From assembly GCF_000612545.2 (NCBI RefSeq), contig NZ_CP097800.1, positions 7,432,001 through 7,496,000 of the forward strand: a stretch of DNA of 64,000 nucleotides, read 5' to 3'. Below the pieces are notes generated by a model. That model was not told the origin of the DNA. It was given only the letters and a program-made list of their open reading frames with translations, and did no database searches. Positions 1-9,029 of the stretch are shown piece by piece (the stretch's first letter is position 1; each line of letters opens with the position of its first letter). The translations under genes and the position numbers were made by a program. The stretch is from Streptomyces sp. PCS3-D2 (GTDB lineage Bacteria; Actinomycetota; Actinomycetes; Streptomycetales; Streptomycetaceae).

Positions 1-622
1 CAGTCGGGGCCCGAGCCGGACATCATCGCAAGCGCCGTGTCGCCGGGCGCGCGCATCCTGGAACTGGGCTGTGGCGCAGGGTGCGTGACCCACCCGCTCC
101 TGGAACGGGGTTTCGGGGTGACGGCTGTCGACGAGTCCCAGGAGATGCTCGATCGCGTTCGAGGGGCACGCGCGATACACGGTGCGATCGAGGACCTCGA
201 CCTGGGCGAGTCGTTCGGCCCGGTGACGCTTGCGTCGTTCCTCGTACACGTCGGAGACATCGAAGTGCGGCGCGCGCTGCTGCGCACCTGCTCTCCGGCG
301 CCTCGCGGCGGACGGCTGTGTGCTGATCCAACGGGAGGGCGACGAGGACTGGCACACGAACCTGCCGCGCGAGCGTGTCGATCCCGGAGGTTTCACGGTA
401 CGGATCGTGTCGGCGGAGCCGACTGGCGACGGTGCGAACTCGGTGCACGCGAAGTATGAGTCTCCGGACGCCGTATGGACCCAGACGTTCGTGTCCCGGC
501 CGCTGACCGAAGAGCAGTTCAAGGAGGCTCTCGCAGAGGTGGGCCTGAAGGGAGACAGATACCTCACGCAGGACGGGACATGGGCACTGACGAGCCTCGC
601 GACGTATCCGCCGCGCCCGTGA
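1..622 (+). pseudogene. SAM-dependent methyltransferase, 5'-partial and frameshifted
   Basis: The reading frame is already open at the first base and shows a class I methyltransferase motif I (ILELGCGAG) followed by an acidic motif II region (GVTAVDESQEML), so it would bind S-adenosylmethionine. Around positions 280-300 the homology leaves frame 1 and continues in frame 2 (VLIQREGDEDW onward), ending at 622. One extra base explains the break. The rest of the N-terminus lies outside the window. The substrate cannot be told. It could be a real pseudogene or a base-calling error; other genes nearby are also frameshifted. Confidence 0.7.
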
Positions 623-855
623 AATCCGGTGCCTTGGCTGCGTTGCCCCGTTCGCTGCTCTCCGAAGGCGAACGAGTCAGGGCCAGCACCGCATGAGACA
701 GCCCCTTCGGCGCCGTACCGAACACGGAATCCGTCGATTGAACGGACGTCTCGATCGGGGGATTGCGAGCACTGCCCGGCCTGAGAGCAGAGCCCGGCGG
801 TATACGGGGAAATTCCAGGGGATCAGGCGGCCGCGCGCTGCTACGGTCGGGCGCT

Positions 856-1359
856 ATGAGCTGGCTCCCCGCGAACTTCGTGCATCCCGTCCTGGTCCCA
901 CTGCCAGGCAGTGGTCATCACCTGCGGCCGATCCGGGAGGCGGACACCCCGCTCGACTATCCGGCTGTGATGGGTTCGCGCGAGCGACTGTGGACCATCT
1001 ACGGCCCGGCCTGGGGCTGGCCCGCGGCCACCATGACCTACGAGGCCGACCGGGCCGACCTGTTGCGGCACGAGCAGGAGATCGCCGCACACCAGTCTTT
1101 CAACTACGCACTGTTCGACGCGGCGGAGACGGCTCTGCTCGGCTGTGTCTACATTGACCCACCGGAGAGGATCGGCGCGGACGGCGAGATCTCCTGGTGG
1201 GTGGTGGACGAGCTGGTGGACAGCAAGGTCGAGCAGGCCCTCGACGAACTCGTGCCACAGTGGATCGCCGCAGACTGGCCGTTCGAGCAGCCCCGCTTCC
1301 TCGGCCGAGAGATCTCCTGGCCGGACTGGCTCGCCCTGCCGGAGCACCCCGACGCGTAA
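856..1359 (+). CDS. GNAT-family-like N-acetyltransferase
   Basis: A 167-residue protein starting MSWLPANFVHPV. The section LRPIREADTPLDYPAVM, then a core ending in ALLGCVYIDPP and a WWVVDEL strand, fits a GNAT-type acyltransferase fold, which moves an acetyl group from acetyl-CoA to an amine. The acetyl-CoA loop is not a clean Q/RxxGxG/A, so the family call is moderate and the substrate unknown. The ATG at 856 was chosen over upstream starts because the conserved-looking sequence begins there; no strong ribosome binding site is visible. It is followed by about 470 bases without a gene. Confidence 0.65.
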   Translation: MSWLPANFVHPVLVPLPGSGHHLRPIREADTPLDYPAVMGSRERLWTIYGPAWGWPAATMTYEADRADLLRHEQEIAAHQSFNYALFDAAETALLGCVYIDPPERIGADGEISWWVVDELVDSKVEQALDELVPQWIAADWPFEQPRFLGREISWPDWLALPEHPDA

Positions 1360-1834
1360 GTGGCTGCCGCCGTCCCGATCCTGTGGGGCGCTGGTCGAAC
1401 GGGGACGCCGTTCAGGTGATCGCGGTGGGCTCCGGGCACGCAAGCAGGGGCCTTTTGGCAGGTGGGTACATGTCTACGCCAACGAGTACTCCAGGAGACC
1501 CTGTTGCCGCAGCTCTACGTTGTCGTGGAGGGCGGGTCCGGTCCGGTCACCCCGTGGTGCGGCTGTCTCGCATACCGGTTCGGGAAGGCCGCCGCGTCCC
1601 ACAGCCCATGACGCCGTGGGGATGTGCCCGCCACGAGGCCCCTCAGCGCTGCACGCGGCTCCGCCGAGCGTGACGGCCGGCCCGCCGTTCGCGGGTGGCG
1701 CTCCGCCGATCTGGTCGCTTGCCGCGTCATGATTCTGCTCGTTGCCCCACAGCTCGTTGCCCCACAGAACGGCCGATGAGTTCGCGGCTCGCGGCCAGTC
1801 CAAGCTCGCGACACCCCAAGAAAGGACCACCATC
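1360..1834. other. Intergenic stretch without a convincing gene
   Basis: No open frame here has the codon pattern of the neighbours. The only structure seen is a short direct repeat near 1739-1768, where the phrase CTCGTTGCCCCACAG occurs twice in tandem. A clear Shine-Dalgarno-like AAAGGA lies at 1821-1826 and serves the next gene. Confidence 0.5.
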
Positions 1835-2440
1835 ATGTCGGAGCTTCTCGTCGACTTCATCACCTCCCTCGACGGCCACGCATCGGGAGAAGGATGGCCT
1901 GGGTTCTGGGGCCTTGAGGGGCCGGAATACCTCGCATGGCTCGGTGAGCAGCCCGAGGCCACCTACCTGATGGGAGCGAACACCTACCGCCTGATGTCAG
2001 GCTTCGCCGCGGGCGAGGTCCCGAACGGCCAAGACGGGTTCAGGCCCGAAGAAGAGGCGTCCGTCGACGCGCTCACGCAAGCGTCCAAGGTGGTGTTCTC
2101 CTCCTCGCTCAAGGAGCCACTGACGTGGGCCAACTCCGCGCTCGTCCGCGACGACGCCGTCGAGGCGGTCCGCGCCATGAAGTCGAGCGGCTCGGGGCTC
2201 CTCAGCACCATCGGCAGCCTCAGCCTGTCCCGCTCCCTGCTACGAGCCGGACTCGTCGACCGCTTCCGGGTGGTGATGTTTCCGGTGATCACCGGGGCCA
2301 CGGGCGAAGAACGCATTTATGACGGCTATCCGGACGTTGCCCTGGAGATGATCGAGCACCGCACCTTCGACGGCCGCATCCAGCTGGTCGAGTACAGGCC
2401 CCGGGTGCTCGAGCACCCGCCGCTCGGCGCTCCTGCGTGA
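1835..2440 (+). CDS. Dihydrofolate-reductase-fold (RibD C-terminal-like) protein
   Basis: A 201-residue protein starting MSELLVDFITSLDGHASG, the typical first strand and loop of the RibD-C/DHFR superfamily. The YLMGANTYRLM stretch and the late GLVDRFRVVMFPVITG segment are the other hallmarks of the family. Members are NADPH-dependent reductases of uncertain substrate and are common as multiple paralogues in Streptomyces. The ATG at 1835 is preceded at good distance by AAAGGA, which settles the start. It looks intact. A role in folate or riboflavin synthesis cannot be claimed from sequence. Confidence 0.85.
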   Translation: MSELLVDFITSLDGHASGEGWPGFWGLEGPEYLAWLGEQPEATYLMGANTYRLMSGFAAGEVPNGQDGFRPEEEASVDALTQASKVVFSSSLKEPLTWANSALVRDDAVEAVRAMKSSGSGLLSTIGSLSLSRSLLRAGLVDRFRVVMFPVITGATGEERIYDGYPDVALEMIEHRTFDGRIQLVEYRPRVLEHPPLGAPA

Positions 2441-2614
2441 CCGGGCCGCGGCGGCCGGGGGAACGCAGCCGCGCCTACGGCCTCCGGAGGATGGACCAGC
2501 CGTTCTGACGAGATCGGGACACCTTCGGTTCCTCCGGTATGCGGCCGGTACAGGTGTTGCCCGTGACTGCGGTGTGGCGGATGCTGGCCCGAGCCTGGGA
2601 ATCGGGGGGAATCC

Positions 2615-5600
2615 ATGGCCGCGGTACGCGGGAGCGGAGTGCTCGACGCCTCGCAGGTACGGATCAGGGGCGCTGACGGCGAGGTCGTGGGCGCCGGATT
2701 CCTCGTCGCTCCGGACCTGGTGTGCACCTGCGCCCACGTCATCGGCCAAGCCCGCGGGCCGGCCCACGTGGGCGACCCTGCCACAGGGCCCGTGGTCCTT
2801 GACTTCCCGCTGGTCGAGGGCCGGCCCGCGGCCCGGGCGGGCGTGGTGTCCTGGCGCCACGCCGGCCAGGACGTCGCGCTCCTGCGGCTGGACGCACCCG
2901 TGGCGGGGACACGCCCGGCACCGCTCGTCGACGGCACCTCGGTCTGGGGCCACACGTTCCGCGCGCTGGGCTACCCGTACGGAGCCGACCAGGGCATCTG
3001 GGCATCCGGGGTGCTACGGGCCGGGCAGGGCTCCGGCTGGGTGCAGATGGAGGTCCGTGGGAGCGGTCCGACCATCGTGGGCGGGTTCAGCGGATCGCCC
3101 GTCTGGGACGACACCCAGGACGGCGTGGTCGGCATGACGGTTGCCGCACACCAGGGCGACCGCACCGCCTACCTGTTGCCCTCCGCCGACCTGGTCGACG
3201 GGCGGACGCTGCGCCCGCGCTGCCCGTTCCAGGGGCTGGCACCCTTCGCCGAAGACGGGGCGGAGTTCTTCCACGGACGCGACGACGACACCCGGCGGGT
3301 TTTCCGGGCGGTGTCGCGACGACCGGTCACCCTGGTCGTCGGCCCCTCGGGATGCGGTAAGTCTTCGCTGGTCAGAGCCGGAGTGCTGCCGAAGGCGCGA
3401 GGTGCGGGGATGGACGTCTCCGCAGTGCGCGCGGTACCCGGCGTACCGGCCGCCGCGGTGCTGGCCAGGGCCCTGACCGACCTGCTCGATCCCGCACCCG
3501 GTGAGGTGGAACGGCTCGCCCGGACGGAGAAACTGGCCCGGCTGTTGGAGGCGGGCCGTGACGTACCGGCCGAGCTACGGTCCCGGCTGCTGGCCCGGCC
3601 CGGCGCCGCGCCCGCCGGGCACCTGCTCTTCGTGGACCAGCTGGAGGAGTATGCGGTCGGCGCCCCCGAAGACGCCCGGGAGCTGTTCCGGCTGCTGGCC
3701 GCCCTCGCGGGCCGGGAAGGCGCCACACTGCTGCGGGTGGTGGCCACCGGGCGCCTGGGCTCGCTGGAGGCCCTGGTGACCCCGGAGACATCCGAACTGG
3801 CCGGAGAGGCCGTCGAGTTCCTCGCGCCCTTGGCTGGTGAAGCCCTGGAGCGCGCGGTGACCGCGCCCGTCGACGCCGAGCCCGGTCTGTGGTTCGAGCC
3901 CGGACTGCCCCAGCGGATCGTCGCGGACGCCGCCGACGCACCGGGGCGGATGACCCTGGTGCAGTTCGCGCTCACCCAACTGTGGGAACGCCGCAGCCGC
4001 TCGATGCTGACGCATGCCGTCTACGACGAACTGGGCGGTGTCGCGGGCGCCCTGGTCGGGTACGCCGACGAGAGTCTCGAGTCCCTGACGGATCGGGAGC
4101 GCCGCTCCGCACGACGGCTGTTGGTCCAGCTGGCCCGGCCCGAAGGAGACGGCTTCGTACGCAGGCCCACCCGAATCGGCGATCTGCCACCCGAACTCGT
4201 CCCGGTCGCACGGGAACTGGCGACGGGCAAGCTCGTCGTCCTCTCCCCGGCCCCGGACGGCTCCGGTGAGATCGTCGACCTCGCGCACGAAGCCCTCACC
4301 CGACTGTGGCTGCAACTGAACAGGTGGCTCACTGACACCCGCGAGTTCCGCACCTGGCAGGAGCAGTTGCGCACCGATCTGCGGCGCTGGGAGGCCCATG
4401 GGCGTGAGGCCGCCCGGCTGCTCGGCGGCACCGAGCTGGCGGAGGCACAGCGGCGCCTCGCCGACCATCCGGACGACACCACTGCCGAGGAGACCGACTA
4501 CGTCCGGCTGAGCACCCGGGCCGCCCGGCGCGGCGCCCGGATTCGACGCGCCGCCGTGGCCACGCTCGCCGCCCTGACCTGCCTCGCGGCGATCTTCGCC
4601 CTCCTCGCCTGGCAGGGGCTGCGGCGCACCGAGGACCAACTGCGCGTCCAGGCGGCCGGCCTGCTCGCCCTGGCGGCTGACGACATGCCGGGCCGCGAAC
4701 CGGCCACCGCGCTGCAACTCGCGCTCGCCGCCAGGAGCACCAAACGGACCACCAAGACCGCCGAGGCACTGCTGCGGCAGTACGTACGCCAGCCGGACCT
4801 CCTGCACTCCTACCCCTCCGTCTGGGAGGGGAACGTCAGCGGCATGGACGCCACCCCCGACGGCCGGACCCTGGTGGTTGCCGCCCGGCCCCTCGGGGGC
4901 GGCGACCGGTACGTGTTCACCCTGGTCACCGGGGCGCTCGACGGCCGGATCCGGACCCGGAGGCTGGGCGGAGAAGTGCAGGCACGGTACGAGAGCGCCA
5001 TCAGTCCCGACGGCCGCCTGTTCGCCGTGTCCTCGCCCGATGCGATACGGCTGTGGCGCCTCGACAGCCCGGACCACCCCGAGACGCTCCCGCTCCCCGT
5101 CCGTGAGCTGCCTGATGGCGCGGGCAGTTCCGTCGACTTCAGCTCGGACGGAACCCGCCTGCTGCGCACCCTCACCGACCACACGATGGAGTGCTACAAC
5201 GGGACCCGGCCTTGCGTGGCCGCGTTCGCCGACGCGTGGGAGGTGCCCTCCGGCCGGCGCCTGACCGTCGCCGCCGACCTGCTGCCCCGGACCCGTGTGG
5301 GGGAGGTCGCCTTCACCGGCGACGCCGATACCGTGGTCATGGGCATCTCCGACCCCAAGGCCCCGCAGCAGCTGACGGTCAAGGACCTCGCCAGCGGCCG
5401 GACGCTCTACACCGCGGGACCCTCCCCCGACGCAGCCGACGGGACGTTCGAACTCAAGGCGGGCGGCGAACTCGCCTTCTGGACCGAAGGAGGCCGGGCC
5501 TACAGCCGCCCGCTGGGCCGTACCCCAGGGGCGGTCACAGAACTGCCCTCGCTCGCGTCCCAGCAACGGGGGACGGAAGCATCAGGAGTCTACGAGCAGT

Positions 5601-6889
5601 ACGGGCCCGGGCTTGGCTATGAGGAGAGCACCCCGGGCGGTTACGCCGACACCGGCCTGCTCGATCTCGGCACGGGGCGGTACTTCACGGCCCGCCTTCC
5701 CAACCCCGGCGACGTTCAGGGCGCGCGCGGGGTTCTCGCCGTGGCGCCGGGCCCGGGAGACGGGATCGTGGTGCTGGTCCCCGTCGGGAACTCGCTCCTG
5801 GTGGTGGGCGCCGACTCCGTCGGCACCGCACGGTTCCAGGGCGGGGACACGTCCGACGGGGAGTACGCCCTGGCCCCGGACCGGGGGACGATCGCGCGCC
5901 TGACGCGCGACTCCCTCCAGGTACTGGACGCCGCCCGGACACACCACCGGTCCGTGGCCCTGACGTCGGACAAGGACGGCACTCGGGTCAGCTGGACCGC
6001 CGACGGCCGGTGGATCGTGGTCTGGCAGCGCGACGACGGCCTCTTCCGTGCCTACTGGACCGCGGATCTCGGCCGGAGCGTGGATCTGCCACGGCTCCTC
6101 AAGAAGGACGTCGTCGTCGACAGCCTCGTCGGCCTCCAGGGATCGGAGGTCGCGCTCCTCGGGTCGGACGGTACGGTGGCCCGCCTGGACGCGGCGACCG
6201 GAGAGGTCCTCACCCCCGCCTTCTCCGCCCAGGAGGACCCCGAAGACGCCGACCGCATGAGGGACATGTGGGGGGAGGGCCGGATCGTACCCAGACCGGG
6301 GCATCCGGGCCAGGTCGCCGTCGTCAGCCGGGCGGGCACCACGAACGGGGAGATCGGCCTGTGGGACCTGCGCACGCAGAAGCGCTTCGCCGCGCCGCTG
6401 CACGGCCTGGCGGTCGGCACGACGAGCACGACAATGCACTGGCACGGGGACACGATGGTCTTCAGCGCCGACGGGACCCGGCTGGCCGTGCTGCAGGGCG
6501 ACGGCCGGGTTCCTGTCTGGGACGTCGATGCCGGCAGGCAGCTGCCCGGCTCCGTCACGGTGCCCACCCTGACCAACCTGGTCGGCTTCGGGCCGGACGG
6601 CACCCTTTTGACCTGGAACGCCAAGACCCTCACCGTCCACGACCCAGAGCGGGGAACCGCCGTCACCGTCGAGGTGAAGCAGGCCTACGGCATAGAGGTC
6701 AACACGGCGACGGCCGCGGTCACGGCGGACGGCCGGCTGCTGCTCGAGGACGGGGAGCGGGCCCGCGTGCTGGACCTGCGGCCCGACGTCCAGTTCCGGG
6801 CGCTGTGCGCCGCCGCGGCACGCGACTACACCCAGGCCGAGCGGAAGCTGCTCCCGGACGGCACCCCCTCACACGCACCCTGCACCTGA
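2615..6889 (+). CDS. Trypsin-like protease / STAND NTPase / beta-propeller conflict protein
   Basis: A 1424-residue multidomain protein. Residues about 10-190 are a trypsin-like protease with a complete triad: His41 in CTCAHV, Asp86 in GQDVALLRLD and Ser159 in GGFSGSPVW. A STAND-type NTPase follows, with Walker A GPSGCGKSS at about 242-250 and Walker B LLFVDQLEE at about 336-344. A hydrophobic helix at about 646-668 is a likely membrane span. The remaining 750 residues carry repeated D-G-R/T strand motifs of a WD40-like propeller, probably the sensor. Such proteases are thought to be switched on when the propeller senses a trigger and the NTPase oligomerises. A GGGGGG run upstream supports the ATG. 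The next gene is its usual partner type. Confidence 0.9.
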   Translation: MAAVRGSGVLDASQVRIRGADGEVVGAGFLVAPDLVCTCAHVIGQARGPAHVGDPATGPVVLDFPLVEGRPAARAGVVSWRHAGQDVALLRLDAPVAGTRPAPLVDGTSVWGHTFRALGYPYGADQGIWASGVLRAGQGSGWVQMEVRGSGPTIVGGFSGSPVWDDTQDGVVGMTVAAHQGDRTAYLLPSADLVDGRTLRPRCPFQGLAPFAEDGAEFFHGRDDDTRRVFRAVSRRPVTLVVGPSGCGKSSLVRAGVLPKARGAGMDVSAVRAVPGVPAAAVLARALTDLLDPAPGEVERLARTEKLARLLEAGRDVPAELRSRLLARPGAAPAGHLLFVDQLEEYAVGAPEDARELFRLLAALAGREGATLLRVVATGRLGSLEALVTPETSELAGEAVEFLAPLAGEALERAVTAPVDAEPGLWFEPGLPQRIVADAADAPGRMTLVQFALTQLWERRSRSMLTHAVYDELGGVAGALVGYADESLESLTDRERRSARRLLVQLARPEGDGFVRRPTRIGDLPPELVPVARELATGKLVVLSPAPDGSGEIVDLAHEALTRLWLQLNRWLTDTREFRTWQEQLRTDLRRWEAHGREAARLLGGTELAEAQRRLADHPDDTTAEETDYVRLSTRAARRGARIRRAAVATLAALTCLAAIFALLAWQGLRRTEDQLRVQAAGLLALAADDMPGREPATALQLALAARSTKRTTKTAEALLRQYVRQPDLLHSYPSVWEGNVSGMDATPDGRTLVVAARPLGGGDRYVFTLVTGALDGRIRTRRLGGEVQARYESAISPDGRLFAVSSPDAIRLWRLDSPDHPETLPLPVRELPDGAGSSVDFSSDGTRLLRTLTDHTMECYNGTRPCVAAFADAWEVPSGRRLTVAADLLPRTRVGEVAFTGDADTVVMGISDPKAPQQLTVKDLASGRTLYTAGPSPDAADGTFELKAGGELAFWTEGGRAYSRPLGRTPGAVTELPSLASQQRGTEASGVYEQYGPGLGYEESTPGGYADTGLLDLGTGRYFTARLPNPGDVQGARGVLAVAPGPGDGIVVLVPVGNSLLVVGADSVGTARFQGGDTSDGEYALAPDRGTIARLTRDSLQVLDAARTHHRSVALTSDKDGTRVSWTADGRWIVVWQRDDGLFRAYWTADLGRSVDLPRLLKKDVVVDSLVGLQGSEVALLGSDGTVARLDAATGEVLTPAFSAQEDPEDADRMRDMWGEGRIVPRPGHPGQVAVVSRAGTTNGEIGLWDLRTQKRFAAPLHGLAVGTTSTTMHWHGDTMVFSADGTRLAVLQGDGRVPVWDVDAGRQLPGSVTVPTLTNLVGFGPDGTLLTWNAKTLTVHDPERGTAVTVEVKQAYGIEVNTATAAVTADGRLLLEDGERARVLDLRPDVQFRALCAAAARDYTQAERKLLPDGTPSHAPCT

Positions 6890-6966
6890 CTCGGGCATGC
6901 CACGATTCTGTAACCGGTCACCCGAACGGCGGGCCCGTCCACCGGTCCCGCCCGCACCATTCCTTC

Positions 6967-7338
6967 ATGACCAGTACCGAGGACATCAGCGAGACCATCG
7001 GCCTGGAGGACGCGTCCACCGTCCGTTTCCTCCTTTCGGGGCCCGCCACGGCGGCTCCGACGCCCGGTGAGGGCCTCGGCCCCGTCGTCCCCGTCGGAAG
7101 ACGGGCCGACGCGGTCGCCGCCTTCGCCACCGACGCGTTGCGCTCCACCCTGAAGCCGCTGGGGGCCCTCGTCCGCGAGGTCCACTCCGCCATGACCTCG
7201 GTGCCCGTGCCCCCCACCGAAGTCACCGTCACCTTCGGCCTCCAGCTCACCCAGGACCTCCAACTGGGCATCGTCAACGGCAACAACCAGGCACACCTGA
7301 CCGTCACGGCCAGCTGGACGCCGCCGGCGGCCGGCTGA
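6967..7338 (+). CDS. Trypsin-co-occurring (Trypco1-type) small protein
   Basis: A 123-residue protein beginning MTSTEDISETIGL. The second half, with EVTVTFGLQLTQDLQLGIVNG followed by HLTVTASW, matches what I recall of the Trypco1 family, small proteins found next to trypsin-STAND genes; the wording of the match is from memory. It lies 77 bases after the STAND gene on the same strand and is probably co-transcribed. Its likely role is as an adaptor, effector or protease substrate of the upstream protein, which is inference. No strong ribosome binding site is visible before the ATG. A hairpin follows downstream. Confidence 0.8.
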   Translation: MTSTEDISETIGLEDASTVRFLLSGPATAAPTPGEGLGPVVPVGRRADAVAAFATDALRSTLKPLGALVREVHSAMTSVPVPPTEVTVTFGLQLTQDLQLGIVNGNNQAHLTVTASWTPPAAG

Positions 7339-7481
7339 CCGTCCGCGAGGCGCACACGCCCGCCCGCCCGGCCGGCCGGGGCAGGCGGTCGGCGGCTCGG
7401 GCGCCCCGGGCCGCCATGACGGCGGCCAGGTCGCCCCTCCGGACCGCGCCCGCCGAGGCTTGGGGGCCGGCGGATACGCAG

Positions 7482-7513
7482 GGCCCGCCCGATCCGACGA
7501 TCGGGCGGGGCCT
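7482..7513. terminator. Hairpin terminator after the trypsin-STAND/Trypco1 pair
   Basis: An inverted repeat of about 12 bp, GGCCCGCCCGAT against ATCGGGCGGGGCC, with a six-base loop and a single bulged base. There is no T tract, which is usual for actinomycete terminators. It could serve both the rightward pair and the leftward acetyltransferase gene that ends at 7783. Confidence 0.55.
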
Positions 7514-7782
7514 CGCTCGTACGAGCCCTCAGATGAATCACGAAATCCCGCCGTAACGTCCAGGACCACGAACGCCGCCCGCGCAACTCCGAAGCCCATC
7601 TGACCTGGGCACACAACACACTCAGGCCCCGGCATTCGGTGTGCAAGGGGCCCCGCGCTGCATGGTCGAAGAACTAGCCTGTAGCGAAGAGTTGAGCCGG
7701 AGCGGTGAGACACCGCCGACGTCTGCACCGCCCCCGGCACGCTGCCGGTCCAGAATCGTCGTCTGGGCACTCAGACCGTCAG

Positions 7783-8322
7783 TCACTCAGACGGCGTGCC
7801 CGCGGACCACACGCCGAGCCACTGCTCGGCGCCGTAGTCCTCGAACCGCTCCACCTCGGTGAACCCCAGCTTCGCCGCGACCCGTATCGAGGCCTCGTTG
7901 GCGGTCTGGGTGGAGAGCACCACCGGCTCGCCGGTATGCGCGTCGGTGAACCAGTCAAGCGCAGCCGCGCATGCCTCGGTGGCGTACCCGTGTCCCCACG
8001 CCTGCGGCAGGAACATGTAGCCGAGCTCTGGCTCCCCGCCTTCCGGACGGATGTGACCCTTGCGCTCCGGGTCGCGCCGATCGAGCGTGACCATGCCGAT
8101 CGTTGCTCCGTCAAGCTCGACCACGAAGAAGCCGAAGCGCTGCCCGGGCACCTCTGGCATTGCGCGCTCAACCTCGTCACGCGGCCGAGCGCCACCGACA
8201 TAGGTGCCCACTTCTGGTGAGGCAGCCAGGTCGATCAGCGGCGCACGGTCCCGGGCCTCAGACTTGCGGAGCACGAGCCGCGCGGTCTTGATCGGGGCGG
8301 GTGGCCAGGCGACGGGGTGCAC
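7783..8322 (-). CDS. GNAT-family N-acetyltransferase (RimJ/RimL type)
   Basis: A 179-residue protein with the RimJ/RimL layout: KTARLVLRKSEARD near the N-terminus, a middle ATIGMVTLDRRD strand, GEPELGYMFLPQAWGHGYATEA with the acetyl-CoA loop, and the C-terminal NEASIRVAAKLGFTEVERF. It probably acetylates an N-terminal or small-molecule amine. I chose the GTG at 8322 because GGAGGGG sits six bases upstream of it; the frame stays open further upstream but that part is low-complexity and unlike the family. It is convergent with the STAND/Trypco1 pair. Confidence 0.88.
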   Translation of the reverse strand: MHPVAWPPAPIKTARLVLRKSEARDRAPLIDLAASPEVGTYVGGARPRDEVERAMPEVPGQRFGFFVVELDGATIGMVTLDRRDPERKGHIRPEGGEPELGYMFLPQAWGHGYATEACAAALDWFTDAHTGEPVVLSTQTANEASIRVAAKLGFTEVERFEDYGAEQWLGVWSAGTPSE

Positions 8323-8444
8323 TGCGATCCCCTCCGACGTGGAACGGCTCCTGACTCTCTCGGCCACACAGCTCAACCTCGTATGACCATGCGAGGGGGC
8401 GACGACTTCTGACGTCACCGCACACCGAGACGCGATCCCACAGG

Positions 8445-8931
8445 ATGCCGGTTGCGCGGGCGCTGGAGGCTGCGGCGGAGCTGGGGCTGGAGTACACCGA
8501 GCAGGTGCAGCAGGCTGGACAGGCGGCCTGGGATCAAGATCCGCGCACATCAGGGCGGCGCCGGGTGAACTTGATGGCTGTCTTCGATCACACGGCGCTC
8601 GTTTCCCTCTACCAGGCCGACCCGTTCTTCACCGGCCTGTACAACGAGTCCTGCCGGGGAACCGGGCGGGTCCGGCCCCGTCCGTCCTGGCCGCCGAGCG
8701 CACTGTGCCTGGTGCCGGCTCCCATGCCGCGCGCCTGCGGTTCGCCGAGACCGTGCCCTTTATCACGACCCACGCCCTGGACGCCGGCTCCTGGCTGACC
8801 ACCGAATGGACGGTGACGCATCCGGCAGCCATCGCCTGGCAGGGGGCGAAAACCGGGGAGCTGGTGACCGTGCGCTCGCTGACGCCGAGGCGTACGAAGG
8901 CACCGGAGTCTACCCGCTCAACCCGAGCTAG
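8445..8931 (+). pseudogene. Degraded antitoxin-like / PIN-like gene pair
   Basis: From 8445 a frame encodes a short helical segment (VARALEAAAELGLEYTEQ) and runs into MAVFDHTALVSLY at 8574, which resembles the start of a PIN-fold nuclease with its first acidic residue. The homologous reading then shifts frame near 8670-8690 (continuing LAAERTVPGAG, then HALDAGSW) and again near 8884 (AEAYEGTGVYPLNPS), ending in TAG at 8929-8931. The stop codon overlaps the TA used by the next mobile element. With two shifts the product is dead. The toxin-antitoxin reading is inference. Confidence 0.5.
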
Positions 8932-9029
8932 TGCTGTGACCGCATAGGTTCGCCGGGTTGCGGTTGGCGCTCGTGGTGGCTGGGCCGGTTGGATGTCGGG
9001 AGACGTTCAACGCAGTGTCGGGAGGCGTG

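Noticed and set aside
3575-5566. A 663-residue minus-strand frame
   Set aside because: Antisense to the trypsin-STAND gene, which has complete catalytic motifs in the plus strand.
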